Shown here: one piece after another, positions 25,073-36,560 of the stretch
Layout of the letters: each line of letters begins with the position of its first letter
Position numbering within the stretch: position 1 is the first letter of the stretch
Assembly: GCA_021904315.1 (NCBI GenBank)
Contig: CM038909.1
Span: 23,908,212 to 23,972,211, forward strand
Reading direction: 5' to 3'
From: Sphagnum magellanicum
Lineage: Eukaryota > Streptophyta > Sphagnopsida > Sphagnales > Sphagnaceae
Length of the DNA stretch: 64,000 nt
Notes under the pieces: generated by a model
Told to the model about the DNA's origin: nothing
Database searches by the model: none
What the model saw: only the letters and a program-made list of their open reading frames with translations
Position numbers and translations under genes: made by a program

Positions 25073-26809
25073 TTTCGTTTCACATAAATAATTTGTAACC
25101 CAACCCCCTAAATGCCCTAACTTTAAGAAAATTTGTAGATTTTGTGGAAAGTCAAGGTCCATTTTCATACAACCCCCTAATAAAGGACCTAGATGCTCCC
25201 ACACAAGTGGTGGGATTTGATTGGAAGTAATGGATGCACACTTGCACCCATCACTTGTTGCATTTTGACACAAGTGTGTTAGCATCATCATGCGAACGGA
25301 AGTGGAATTTATATTCATTTGTCCATAGCAAAGTGCAAAATCAGTTAACATCAACTTGAACGAAGGACTTAATGTATATATACACTAATAACAAGTTCTT
25401 ACAAGAATGACTTGGCACCAACCCCATGGCAAAATACAAAAAGAATACGGAGTCTTAAAATTCAATGGACATTTGATGTCAATGAAATTGCAAACGAAAG
25501 TGAATTCATCAAACAAGGACCCCACAACGTTAGATGAACTGAATGAAGATCAAATCAAACAAGACCCTTTTGAATTATCTCATGATGATGAGATTCCATT
25601 TTCAAAATTGTTTTCTGATTTAACGGTTTGGTAGGTTCAAAGGTCTACCAATGGTGATGCAAATTCGAACATGCCATTATTAGATGATGATGTTCAAATG
25701 TCTAACGCACCCCTAAGTTGTACATGCTCCAACAGCCCCAAATCAAAACATGTCCATGTAATTAATGAATTCCATGGAGGTGGACCCCCCAATTTATGCA
25801 AACACACCATTAGCTTGAATCATCATCTTGGAGTCAGACGCACAACAAACATTAAATAGCACTTTAGACATACAAATGGACCCACTTGTTAATCTTTTCA
25901 ATATTGTAGTTGATGACATTACGGATATTACATTGCAGTTAGGTGTGGGCCCACATACGATCACTAACACAAGTGCATTCCAAGTTGTTTAGGGTTTCCA
26001 AATCCTTCAAATCATAAAGTTACAAGACCAAAGAAGTCAATAGAAGATGATTCAAACTCTAACCACGCACCAATTAATCAGTACTTTTGGCATCCAAGAC
26101 CCCCAATACTTGAAATTCCAATGGGGTCAAAATTAATCGCTATGGTAGTTTCCAAGAATTATCTTCCACCACCTATTGAAGACTCATCCACACATCGAGT
26201 TATTCGAGGGAAGAGGCTTAATGTTCAAATAACAATTGTTTTTGTAAGTGAACATAATTATGAATGACCACACATCAATGCTGGCATTTTGGATATTGAA
26301 GAACGGTGCCCCACCAAACAAATTGTGATAAAACATTCAAGTTGAAATATCATTGTGCAACCTTGCATGGGACAGACATTTTAGAAGTAGAGGAGGGGTG
26401 AAACAATGATGATGATGACAATGACATTGACATTTGTGATGAGGTAATTGAAGCCCCAAATGATAATGACTACCATGAGCCTTGACCCCAACATCTAAAT
26501 TCTACCATTAATCATCCTCCTAGGTCATGAATCACAAGGGCTTCACAATCATAAGCATTTGGCATTTTGCAATTCTTACACATAGTTTGAACATCATATG
26601 CAAATCCACATGGTGGCATAAACATATTTTTTTCCAACTATATATTTATTTGGTAGTAAAATTGTAACCATTTGTTTTGGGACCCTATTTCAAAAATTTA
26701 TGTATTTCATATAAAATAATTTCATATTCATAATTCAAATTGGAATATTTCAATTCCAATGGCATTTAACATGATCCATAGAGCAAAAAAAAAAAATCAC
26801 CAAAAAAAC
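25073..26809 (+). other. Probable remainder of the hAT-like element and spacer
   Basis: A plus-strand stretch near 25090-25200 has a C-x-C-x-C-rich reading (CPNFKKICRFCGK). An acidic stretch near 26400-26485 (DDDDNDIDICDE) could be the tail of a transposase-like protein. Nothing is intact. From 26560 the sequence becomes AT-rich with no recognised feature. Confidence 0.3.
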
Positions 26810-27260
26810 TTTTCTTTTGGGTAAAAACCTACTTGATACTTATTTTAAACCAAAAGCCCATAGTGAAAAATAAACATTAAAAGTTGTATTTTGAAAAGCT
26901 TACAGTAGCCTCCCGCCTAAGTACACAACTTGAACCTAAGAGGATTGTGCGTACTTAGCCGGTAGGTGCGCACTTTAGACAAATCACTTCCTAATTTGAA
27001 CCCTATTTTTTTGGGAAAATAATGCATACTTTACCCGGATGCGTACTTAAACGGGTGCGTACTTAGGCGGGAGGCTACTATACTTATAACCTACTTTTAC
27101 AATTTGAAATATGAAAATCAATGCATATTAATGTAAACATATGTGATATTAATCATTGAAATGAAAACATTCGATGTTTCACAATTTTGTAATGGATTTT
27201 ATTGCTATTTTAAGTCTACTTGTTCTAGTTTTGACAAGATAAATGAGTTGTTTATTTAAT
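26810..27260 (+). repeat. Dispersed repeat G, copy 2 (filled site)
   Basis: Second copy of the sequence at 24225-24520, interrupted at 26903-27080 by a MITE. The two copies are about 2.6 kb apart in direct orientation. Confidence 0.75.
26903..27080. mobile_element. 178-bp MITE with near-perfect TIRs, TA-flanked
   Basis: Left end CAGTAGCCTCCCGCCTAAGT and right end ACTTAGGCGGGAGGCTACTA form an inverted repeat of about 21 bp, mismatched only at the outermost base. TA flanks both sides (26901-26902 and 27081-27082). The ancestral empty site is visible at about 24325. TA targeting and a CAGTAG start fit a Tc1/mariner-type non-autonomous element. The near-identical ends suggest a recent insertion compared with its neighbours. 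Confidence 0.85.
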
Positions 27261-27261
27261 T

Positions 27262-27600
27262 TTGCTTAAAAACCTTAGGCTTTTCCATGTAGGGCCCCTT
27301 ACTTTCAAAATCCTTCCACCTAGTGCTTTACCCATCGTAAAGGCCCCTTATATTCAAAATCCCACCAACCTTGAGGCTTTATCTTGTGTAAATCACAGGA
27401 TGATAGTTTACATGAATCTAGATAAACTTAGATCTACAAGGCATGGAAGGGTGAAGGTTATTAAACCTACTATTAGTTGTAACGACCTCCCCTTCTTAAA
27501 TGTGTAGGGGTAAGATGTGTCATCTTTTCTAGGCAGGATATTCATGGATATAAGTTGCCCTCCAAATAGACTAGCAAATTTCTCTGAGTGCTTTAAAAAC
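27262..27600. repeat. Small palindromic repeat family H, copy 1, and adjoining repeat
   Basis: TAGGGCCCCTTACTTTCAAAATCC and GTGCTTTACCCATCGTAAAG resemble the copies near 55290, 55565, 60945 and 62230. The following part, with ATATTCATGGATATAA, CCTCCAAATAGACTA and CAAATTTCTCTGAGTGCTTT, matches 55845-55950. The two regions therefore share a longer composite repeat. Confidence 0.55.
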
Positions 27601-27875
27601 TATAACAACACGCCAAAAGGAAAAAGAAACATGGCATGTTGGGCAAACATGTCGAGATAGTTATATATTATAGTCTTTCAATGAGGTCTACTTTTGCATT
27701 CCGAAAACTCTCCAAGAGAAAAGAGAGAAGCTAAAAATGATGAATTTACTTTATGTAAAGGTATTCAAAAACTTAGATGAAAAAAGCTATGTAAGTAACA
27801 TGCCCAAAAAAGCTTGTGCCCTTTCTTCACATTCTAAAAATTGTAGTCATGTGGGTGAAGCAGAAAGTTTGCAAC
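27601..27875 (+). promoter_or_regulatory. Upstream region of GT37 gene 1
   Basis: Positional assignment only: AT-rich DNA directly 5' of the coding region, with TATA-like runs near 27664-27672 that I cannot single out as a core promoter. Confidence 0.3.
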
Positions 27876-30179
27876 ATGGTGGGTAATATGTTGACACCAC
27901 CACGAGGAGCAATGGATGGTCAGAAATTCTTTGTAGCTCTGGCTTGCTCCTCTCTCCTTCTCTGTAGCCTCATGGTATTGCTCAGTAGGGAGGATTTCAG
28001 TCCCGCCGACGAACAGATAGAAAATTTGGTAGAACAAGCTGCAGCAGTTTCTTCTAGTGAACATGCTCCACCAGCTGAAGTAGTCAGCTCTGCTGCTGCT
28101 GCTGCTTTGGAACAACAACAAACTGGTATAGATCCACCAGAGCCGCTTGCAGTGGCTGGTGCTGCTCCCAGCATAGATGATCAAGTTGTAGAGCCTGGGG
28201 TTTCCTTAGATCAAGAATTTGTAGCTCCCGCAGATCAGCCAGCTCCATCTCCCGCTGATCGTCAACCAGCTGCCTCTCCATCTCCTATTGATCAACCAGA
28301 TGCATCTCGAACTAAAAAACCAGCTACTGCACCTCCCATTGATCAACCAGCTGCTGCATCTCCAACTGATCAACAAGCTGCGACATCTCCCCTTCATCAA
28401 CCAGCTACTGCACCTCCAACTGATCAACCGGCTGCTGCATCAGCTCCCACTGATCAACCAACTGGAGCTGCTGCCTTGGATCAGTCTGGCGCCGCATCTT
28501 TCACTGATCAGCCAGGTGGAACTCGCGGTATTAGTGGTGGTGATAGAGCGCCTAGTACAACTACCATGCTGCCTGCTGCCGCTGAAGCTCTAATCCGGGA
28601 ACTTAGAGCAGTCGCAATGCGAGTTAATGGAGGAGAACCTGTTCAGCCTCTCAGTGAAAGCGAGAGGAACGATTGGAACCAAAAGAATCCTTGCATCAGT
28701 CGAGAGAAACTTCCTTTGCGGTATGCTGCCAGGAAATTCGTGAAACATGTGGAAGATGCCAGTCCTGCAGCATGGGATGCAGTGTTTCGTGAGTATGAGA
28801 TTCTTCACCGGACTTGCACTACCAAGGTTCAAGACATTTCCCTCTACTTCCTCGAGAGAGATACAAGCATTCCTGCAGGTTGCAACTATCTACTCTGTAA
28901 TACGGTACTTGGATCAGGACTGGGTAACCAAATATTGATCACTGCGTCCTGTTTGATTTACGCGGTTCTTACACAACGTGTGTTGCTTTTACCTTCCACG
29001 AATACACTGCCAGACATCTTGTGCGAGCCTTTTGAGGGCTCCTCCTGGAAGGTGAATGAGGGAAAGATTGGTTTTCCGGTGCCATCAGCATTCTGGTTAT
29101 CTACTGACCAGTTCGTCTCTGAAGTCGACTTATCTGTGGGGTCTCAGGACCGAGCTACTACTACTGTTCATGCCACAGATGTGACAATCAGACATGAGTG
29201 GAGAGTTCAACCTGACAATAGATTCTTTTGTATTACCGAGCAGAAGTTCTTACGCAACGTGCCATGGGTTTTTCTCCAGGGCAATCAACACTTTCTTCCC
29301 AAGCTCTTTGTAATTCCAAGCTTCCGCACGACGTTAGAGTCCCTCTTTCCGTCTCGATTGGTGCTTACACATGTCCTTAGACGTTCTATTCTACCGGGAG
29401 ACAGTGTCTGGCAGCGAGTGGAGCAAGTCCGTGAGATGCAACCGGATTATGCACACCGACGCCTCGGTGTTCAGATCCGTTACACAGACTTGCAGCTCGA
29501 ACCGTTGCACCTGTGGGAAATGCGCGCCCAAAAATGCGCTTTAGAGAATGGCATGCTGCCTCAGCATGGGCAGGCGGCCACCAGGTCCGATCTTACAAGA
29601 ACTTCACAATCCAACTCGCCCACTGCAGAATCGAACCCCGGCGATGCTCAATCCATCTACGACTCAGCAGCTTCAGCTTCAGTTGTGAATGGCACCACCA
29701 CTGTCGTCTTCGTCGCTTCTCTATATGACACCTTTGAGAAATCTCTGAGCTCAGAGTACTTGCAACAGGCACCAGCAAATGCAGGCGAGCACGTGACTGT
29801 TGTGCAGGTAAGTAGCAGACATGAACAATCCTACTTCAACAGAGAAGAAGATGAGCAAGCTCTGGTGGAGATTATTCTCTTGAGCTTCTCAGACGATGTG
29901 ATTGTCAGTCCTCGATCTACATTCGGGAATGTTGCGCACGCATATGGAGCATTGCAACCCTGGGTGATTGCAGCGCAAGACGTCATTGAAGGGGACTCAC
30001 AGCAAGCCAGTTGCTTGAAAGCACAATCGGTAGATGCTTGTTACCACACTCCAGAGAGATATTTGTCTTGCCCACATGATCCTGAGTTGGATGGCAGCTC
30101 CGTCTTGGACCTCGTCCCTTACATCGCGGATTGTCTCGCTGGAGAGTACCGTGATTCGATTCAGCTTATAACTCTCTAG
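27876..30179 (+). CDS. GT37 fucosyltransferase-like protein 1 (single exon)
   Basis: Likely a Golgi alpha-1,2-fucosyltransferase of plant family GT37 (xyloglucan or arabinogalactan-protein type), moving fucose from GDP-fucose to wall glycans. The ATG at 27876 is chosen for its context (A at -3, G at +4) and length match to the paralogue; ATGs at 27849, 27888 and 27912 are alternatives. The 767-residue model has a signal anchor (18-37), then a long A/P/T/D/Q-rich stem with degenerate DQPAAASPT units (about 118-218). The catalytic part has family landmarks: GSGLGNQ (346-352) followed by TQRVLLLPS, CEPFEGSSW, RRLGVQIRY (528-536), FVASLYD (612-618), SFSDDVIVSPRSTFG (670-684), and a Cys-rich C-terminus ending near CYHTPERY and VPYIADCL. 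It is longer than the usual 500-600 residues because of the stem. Acceptor specificity is not predictable. Coding GC is clearly above the flanks. Confidence 0.92.
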   Translation: MVGNMLTPPRGAMDGQKFFVALACSSLLLCSLMVLLSREDFSPADEQIENLVEQAAAVSSSEHAPPAEVVSSAAAAALEQQQTGIDPPEPLAVAGAAPSIDDQVVEPGVSLDQEFVAPADQPAPSPADRQPAASPSPIDQPDASRTKKPATAPPIDQPAAASPTDQQAATSPLHQPATAPPTDQPAAASAPTDQPTGAAALDQSGAASFTDQPGGTRGISGGDRAPSTTTMLPAAAEALIRELRAVAMRVNGGEPVQPLSESERNDWNQKNPCISREKLPLRYAARKFVKHVEDASPAAWDAVFREYEILHRTCTTKVQDISLYFLERDTSIPAGCNYLLCNTVLGSGLGNQILITASCLIYAVLTQRVLLLPSTNTLPDILCEPFEGSSWKVNEGKIGFPVPSAFWLSTDQFVSEVDLSVGSQDRATTTVHATDVTIRHEWRVQPDNRFFCITEQKFLRNVPWVFLQGNQHFLPKLFVIPSFRTTLESLFPSRLVLTHVLRRSILPGDSVWQRVEQVREMQPDYAHRRLGVQIRYTDLQLEPLHLWEMRAQKCALENGMLPQHGQAATRSDLTRTSQSNSPTAESNPGDAQSIYDSAASASVVNGTTTVVFVASLYDTFEKSLSSEYLQQAPANAGEHVTVVQVSSRHEQSYFNREEDEQALVEIILLSFSDDVIVSPRSTFGNVAHAYGALQPWVIAAQDVIEGDSQQASCLKAQSVDACYHTPERYLSCPHDPELDGSSVLDLVPYIADCLAGEYRDSIQLITL
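28230..28530 (+). repeat. In-frame minisatellite in the stem of GT37 gene 1
   Basis: Roughly ten degenerate units of about 27-33 bp containing GATCAACCAGCTGCTGCATC encode DQPAA-x-SPT-type peptides. All length changes keep the frame. Such Pro/Ala/Thr-rich spacers are expected to be extended and could be O-glycosylated. Confidence 0.85.
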
Positions 30180-30384
30180 TAATTTCAGAATCTGCCCCGC
30201 ATTTCGACCACTGTATCTGTAGTTGTAGAGCACCATCAAAGCTTCCAAATGTCTCCTTCATAGGATTTAGATCATTGTTCCATATCATTCTTGCGCGCCT
30301 CTCAATCACAAGAGCCTAGTCTCGTTTTGTGTTGTGGTTCCTGCATCTGTGGTCCCTGCAGCAATTGCTTGCAGTTCATTCATA

Positions 30385-30743
30385 GAGGGCATCTCCAGCG
30401 GTCCTCCGTATGTGACGCTGCAAAAATATTTCTCACATCCAAGTTTTAGTTTTATTTATTTTTTGGAAACTGCACCCATAAGAATAAAACTGGGATACTG
30501 ACTACTAATGGCAACCCACCCGGAGCAATCAAACCATTTAGCCACTGAGAAACAGGGAGCAGTCAATTAATATGATTTGACTCTATTTATTAAACTCTTT
30601 CACTTGGCTCTTCTAGGCCCTTGGAAGATGTGCATTTTTCCCAGGCCAAAACACTCTTCCAATTGGCCCATTGCACATGACTGGTGCACATTATGCAGGA
30701 TTTTCAGTGCAGGGCCACATACTGAGCACTGCTGGAGCTCCTC
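30385..30743. mobile_element. MITE family A, copy downstream of GT37 gene 1
   Basis: Left end GAGGGCATCTCCAGCGGTCC; right end, reversed, GAGGAGCTCCAGCAGTGCTC. TA flanks both sides (30383-30384 and 30744-30745). The subterminal block TATGTGACGCTGCAAAAATA is shared with the copies at 1-88 and 6850-7409. It lies about 200 bp past the GT37 stop codon, so it may be transcribed in the 3' UTR. Confidence 0.7.
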
Positions 30744-31520
30744 TAAAGTCATTTCTTTTTGTTTGCAAAACAATTCAGATGATCCTTGAAGGTTTGGGAC
30801 GGCCAGAGTTTGTTCACCTTACAGAAACTTGTATCAGAAAGCTCGAGAGCAAAACAAATCTCTCAAGATTACTGTCATCAAGAGCAATGTCTCCTCCTTC
30901 CTTTCGTTTGAAATTTCACCAGAGCATTGAACAGCTTTTTTGCCTCATCAACTGCTATTGCCGTAAGAATCTAAGAAGCTCCATTCATCATTTCCCTGCA
31001 GACTCTGTCTGATCATGAAATCAAAGGCCAAACACAAACCCTTCTGCTCCATATGCCAATCAAGCGTCAACAAAACCTGATGGTTACCTTCAATTCGATA
31101 TGCATAAAGTGTTACTCTTTGATTCTTCAGATCTGGATTATGCATTAGTATGGAGGACACCAAAGAGTACCATCTTCCTGTCCTCTCCCACCAGAATAAC
31201 TTGGGTTTTGTAAATTTCATTTTGACTACATGATTGTTTCCGAAGTTGCAAAACCCCAACTGTTACTAAACTAAAGTTGTTTTACCAAGTTGAAAAGGAC
31301 ACCTTTTGTTGTAACTACCACCCTTACGTCTCATAGAGATGAGAACTACTAAGTTGTTAAAACCTTGGTACCATGTTCCGCAACTAGGCTCTAATCATCT
31401 TCCTCACGAAATGGAGTGAGCTCGAGCATTGATCTAGGCTCTTTTGATTGATGAAGGCCACGTGTGGGACGCCTATAGTTGCATAGCTTCCACATCATTT
31501 TGGCACAACTCATATAAACT
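30744..31520. repeat. Duplicated segment, copy B
   Basis: Same-orientation match to about 89-840. The minus strand from 31259 to 30948 keeps one open stretch (with HNPDLKNQRVTLYAYR and LDWHMEQKGLCLAFDF) that is protein-like and is partly mirrored by the decayed copy A. This could be a fragment of a host gene or of an unknown element. No family was recognised. Confidence 0.6.
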
Positions 31521-32159
31521 TCGAATTGACCACTATTATAAGTCCTATCTCTAAGGATCTTAAAATCTAGGCATCAGCCAAGTAATAGACCTGGTTGCAG
31601 AGAGTTGACAGAAAGCTAACTTAAAGGATTGACCATCAGACAGCCTAATCTTAGGCTCTTGTCCCATATGGAGAGAGAAGGAAACCAATGTATAAATAGG
31701 AGCGGAGAAGGAGAGAGTTTGGAAGACCTGGAAGAATCCAGACTAATCTAACAGGGTATGTATAGACATTGTACAAGATGAAAGAGTCTATTAGTGGGAT
31801 GAATATAATAGTCTCTAACAACCCCCTTCAAGCCCTAATGGACAAGTGTGGAAAGAGATGTTGAGATGGTTGTTTGAGGAGCAATCTCATCATCATTGGG
31901 CTCCCTTTTTCTTTTCAAAATGAACGAGTATCTACACACAATATAGCCCATTTTTATTTTCTTGCATGTTCTTATCTTCAATTAGAAATATGTAACATGA
32001 GGTCAGAGAAGGACAGAGCTTGCATTCATCTCGAAATTCTATGTCTTTAATCATCTCATCTGGTTTGTGTCATTTTCCCTGGACTTCCAAATGAGTTGGT
32101 GTGATAGCATTTGTAACTGAGGGTGGTTGAAGTGGAAAAATTTAGTGACCTGGCGTGCA
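31521..32159. other. Intergenic spacer
   Basis: No gene or element was recognised. Base composition is moderate, perhaps a continuation of the duplicated segment. Confidence 0.4.
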
Positions 32160-32706
32160 AGCAACATATTTTGTATATATTTGTCACCTTGTTTTTAATT
32201 TGAAAACATGAAAAAAAACAGTTTTTCAAACTTTGAACTTTCTTTTTGGCATTTCAAAACAAATGAAACTTTTAGTTTTTTTCATGGGCATCCCCAATAA
32301 TTACATCATTTTGTAAAGGTTGGGGATGATTTTAGTTATGAAAACAAACTTGACTAACAAAAAATAATATTAAAATATTTATCACATCAATATTAAAGTG
32401 TTTGAAAAAAACCAAATACTTGCAAAAACATTTCATCTACTTTTAAGTATTTGAACTTTATAAATTTCAAACTATCACAAAATTTAAATCCAATTCAAGT
32501 ACTTGTAAGTAGTTTTTAAAAATATGATTATAACAATTTAGGTTTTGAAGTCCATGTAAACAAAAGTTTAAAAATAATGTTCTCAAAAGCAATATTATTA
32601 TCCCCATAAAATCATCTACTTGTTAGTTCTTTTTATTTAGGGAGGTAAGGTCTCAATATTTTGTTGCTTACATTGCTTTTGTGTATATTTTACCATGCTT
32701 TCACCC
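32160..32706 (-). repeat. Family C-related repeat, copy F2
   Basis: Reverse-orientation match to 22469-23060, ending with TTTTACCATGCTTTCACCCC. Together the two copies form a 10-kb-spaced inverted pair flanking GT37 gene 1 and the MITE-rich region. Confidence 0.65.
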
Positions 32707-33444
32707 CTTGGGACCTTTGAAACTTGTTTGTATATAATCTAGGTAGAAATAAATGAATGTTATGAAGGTGTGGGGAAACTCCATCATGCAAATGAAAGGT
32801 CAATGTTTTATTATAGCTTATATGTTCATCAATGAAATTGATTAGCACTTTATAGATTACAAATTGATGAATGCCTTTGGTATTATGTATCTATATTTTT
32901 GGATGTAACTTGATGTTAAATAATTTTTTCCCTTACATTTTATTTTTATAATGAAACATCATTGTGAAGCAAAGAGGATGGTGAAACTCTCATTGCTATA
33001 CATTATAGAACCTTTGAGTGCCAACTTTTTAAATTTTCAAATGTGTTTCTTGAAGCTCACCATGAAAATGCAAATGTTAAAACCCATGGTTGAGTCATTT
33101 GATATGATTTAATGACCAAGTTGTGGATCACAATTAACAATGATGGCTTGTTTATTCAACAATTAAATGAATATTAGTGGAATTGCAAAGTGAAACCACA
33201 ATGGGTTGAACATTTCATAATCCTTGTTAAAAAGAATGTAAAGTAGCCATAAACTAAGTTTTAACATATTAATAAATTTTTAAATATTATTTATTTCAAC
33301 GATCAATATAAAAATTAAGATGTTTATATTAGATGTTTGAATTTATGCCAATGATATTGAATAATCACATGTTTAAAATACATTTTTCAAAATGTATAAA
33401 TAATTTGTTTTAATTCTATAAATTGTTTAAACAATCAAAGGAAG
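32707..33444. other. AT-rich intergenic DNA
   Basis: Nothing recognisable beyond short open frames of AT-rich composition. Confidence 0.5.
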
Positions 33445-34320
33445 TGTTGCAACCCTAGCCTTGGGCTCACGACCAAGGCAAGGGTTTACAAAGTTGTGGG
33501 CCAAAAGGGAAGCACAATAGTGAAGGAAAATGTGAGGAAATGAACCTTCACATTCGCAAAGGAGTTTCCACTTTGGGAGTTGGACTCTCAAATATTTAAG
33601 GAACAATTGCAAGGGTCAAAACCCATTAGATTAAGGAATTCTTTATATCATTGGAAAGCTATGGAAACATAGATGTCTAAAATGGGTTCACATCACTTAT
33701 TTGGCCATATGACACACAAGTTATGGCCAAAAGAAAGGCTAGGAGTTAAATTGGTAGTTTGACTCCTAGTCATTAAAAGTCAGGAATCGACCCGATTTCC
33801 TTGCGTGCAGGTGGTGTGTGAAATACCATTAAAAAGCTCTCGACGAGGGTTAAAACTTTGTTTTAAAATTCATCTCAATCGAAAATCTGAACACAAAGCT
33901 ATGGGGCCCTAAAGTTGCAGGAGTCCTAACTTTGGCAATTTCGAGATTCTCACTTAGGAGTCTCGAGACAAAATGTCATTTGGATGTGGGCCCCGTGGAG
34001 AAACACAAAGTATACCAGAAGGGGGAAGGTGGTGCCTTCCCTCCCCAAGTCTGGGCCATGATGAGTCTTATGAGTCCGTGTTGCCCATGCTTCATCTTAA
34101 CACCAAAAGTGTTCCAACTATGCATTAACCACCTTGTGTTGGTTTTGTGTAGGTCCGTGTCACTGTTCCTAGTCCCATCTTGGAGCTCCAACACGCTCCT
34201 CTACCCTTTTCAAACTGGTGTGAGCAAGGGAGCGTGCCCTGATTTCTTGTTTTTCAGTTGTTTTCAATTTGGATTCACATTTAAGTCCATTAAGAAGCTT
34301 GGGGGTGCATCAAGAAGCTT
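33445..34320 (+). repeat. Left arm of a large inverted repeat
   Basis: Starts TGTTGCAACCCTAG and aligns with the reverse complement of 36850-37678 along almost its whole length. Landmarks: GGGTCAAAACxC, TTTATATCATTG, CATTAAAAGTCAGGAATCGA, GAGTCTCGAGACAAAA, GTGGAGAAACACAAA, GGGGGAAGGTGGTG, TTGGTTTxxTGTAGGT, CTAGTCCCATC. It is richer in G+C than the loop. Whether it is an arm of one foldback element or one of two independent insertions in opposite orientation cannot be told by eye. No coding frame is shared by both arms. Confidence 0.8.
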
Positions 34321-34839
34321 CAAGTAAATGATACATTAAGTTTTTATACTTTCTTAGTTAATGCCATTTAAAACTTACTTTCATTTTTAACTTAAAATGT
34401 AAAAGTAATAATATATCAAAATTTTGATGTAAAAATATTTAAACATAATCTCAATAGATCAATTTGAAAAATATTTTTAACTTACTTTGAATACAGGGTG
34501 AAAGCATGGTTAAGTGTCTCAAAATTAACATTTGAAAGCCTATAATCTAACATTAGCAATTTTTTTTATAATTTTAACAATTATGAAATCATAAATCTTA
34601 TAATTATTTTTTATGTTTTTAATCATAAATATTAACAAACCAACTTATGAATATCCCTAAATACACTACTTCAAAAGTGGGGTGTAAATTAATAACTTAA
34701 ATCATTATGGGATTTTAAAAGTGAAATAAATTCATTGCAATTCTGTGAATTCGTCTTGGTTAAAATTATTTCATTATAATATATTATGTGAACATTGTTT
34801 TTCACTACTAATTGACGTAATTCAATATTATAATTTATA

Positions 34840-35560
34840 ATAGTAAATAGGTTTATTTTTATGTTATTTTAAATGTTTTATATATGTTATTTTATGATAT
34901 ACTCAACATTATTTTAGGCTATTTTAGTTATTCTAATTTATATCCTAAGCAATTATACATCATTTTATTTTAAGGTATCCTAGCTAATTTATTATAAGAT
35001 TTTAAATTATTTTAAAATAAATTATTCAATGAACCTTAGGTTATACCTTAGGTTATTTTATTTTAAGTTACTATATATTATTTCAAGTTATATTTTAAGT
35101 TATTCAAGGTCATTTTATTTTATGGTATTATAAATTATTTTATCATGGTATAGTAATTTTAAATAATTTTAAATATAATATAATGACCTAAAGTAAAATA
35201 ACTTAGGATAAACAATAATAACCTATGATAATATAACATAGAATATCCAACAATAATTTATAATATAATAGTCAGCAAAAATTGTAATATAACATAAAAT
35301 AACCAACAACAATTTATAATATAATAACTACCAATAGAATAACCATTAATAAACATATATTAAAAGTATTTAGAATTGTCAAAAAGAAAATAAGGTGAAA
35401 TAATCTACAATAAACAAAAATAACTTAAAATGAAATAACCTATAATAACCTAGAATTGTTAATAATGGCATAAAGTGAAATAATTTAGATTAATGAAAAA
35501 CAGTTTTATAATAGCTGAAAATAACCTAACATAATTAATATTATTATATTAGCAAAAAAT
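34840..35560. repeat. AT-rich hairpin core of TTATTTTAGG and AATAACCTA units
   Basis: Roughly 34840-35160 is built of degenerate TTATTTTARGTTATT units, and 35165-35540 of the complementary type (AATAACCTAxAATAA). The two halves are therefore mutually complementary minisatellites at the centre of the larger palindrome. Confidence 0.7.
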
Positions 35561-36418
35561 TTATCCATTTATTAAACATTTTTTTTAAAGAACAGTCATT
35601 GAGATGTTATTTAATAATGATATTCAATTTTTTCTTGTTCAAATTATCAATAATCATGAAATTATCAATAATATTATATATTAATTTTCATGCTACCTAA
35701 TTAATTAATTAACAAGTGAATGATTTAATAAATGTATTTCACTTAAGAGTAGTTTTATTTCACTAAGTATTAATGGATCAATTCATTGTTCATAACAACT
35801 AATCCCCATTCATTAAGGGGCTAACTAGTTTCACCATGGTAAAAATATCCAAATTCATTCGAAATCTAATGAAATCTAAAGTGAACTAGGATGAATTTTG
35901 ATATATGTGATTAATAAAAAAAATCCATGCAAAAGATTTTTAAAAAAATTGTGAAATGGATTTTCCAAAATAAAATTTATAACAATCACGTCATTTAAAA
36001 GTTATAACTTTTTTAAAAACATATATTAAAAAAGTTTCAATCCACTTCATTAATAAAATTTTCATTTGATGATGTTTTATTTTTTTATTTTTATTTTGAC
36101 ACATTTTTGACATATTTTTTGAATTCACATTTTTCATTTTTTCTATGTGACAAACATAATGTTGTCATTTCAAAAGTCCATTATGAGTCCATAATCTTCT
36201 TAAAATTCATCCAAATTTTTAATTATGATTCCCATTAAAGTTTATGACAACATCAATAATTAAAAAATTGATAATGTTAATTTTGAATATGGCTTTAAAT
36301 TTTACAAAATTTGTGTGTAATTCAGAATAATTATAAGTGTGACAATCCAAACAATCCCCCTAGTCATGCTTTCACCCTACACGCATATAACATATTTTGA
36401 ACTCAATATTTAGTGCCA

Positions 36419-36560
36419 CTATGGTAAATGGCAATGATTAAAAAAAAACTCAATTTTATTTTCTTGCATTCATGTGTAAAAATTTTGTCTATGGTAAATG
36501 GCAATGATTAAAAAAAAATCAATTTCATTTTCTTGCATTCATGTGTAAAAATTTGGTTAT
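36419..36560. repeat. Tandem duplication, period 72 bp, two units
   Basis: CTATGGTAAATGGCAATGAT starts at 36419 and again at 36491. The units differ at only a few positions, so the duplication is recent relative to the surrounding repeats. Confidence 0.9.

Noticed and set aside
27816-27875. Upstream extension of GT37 gene 1
   Set aside because: The open frame extends to 27816 but begins at a GTG, and the in-frame ATG at 27849 has weaker context than that at 27876. The paralogue also starts close to its membrane anchor.
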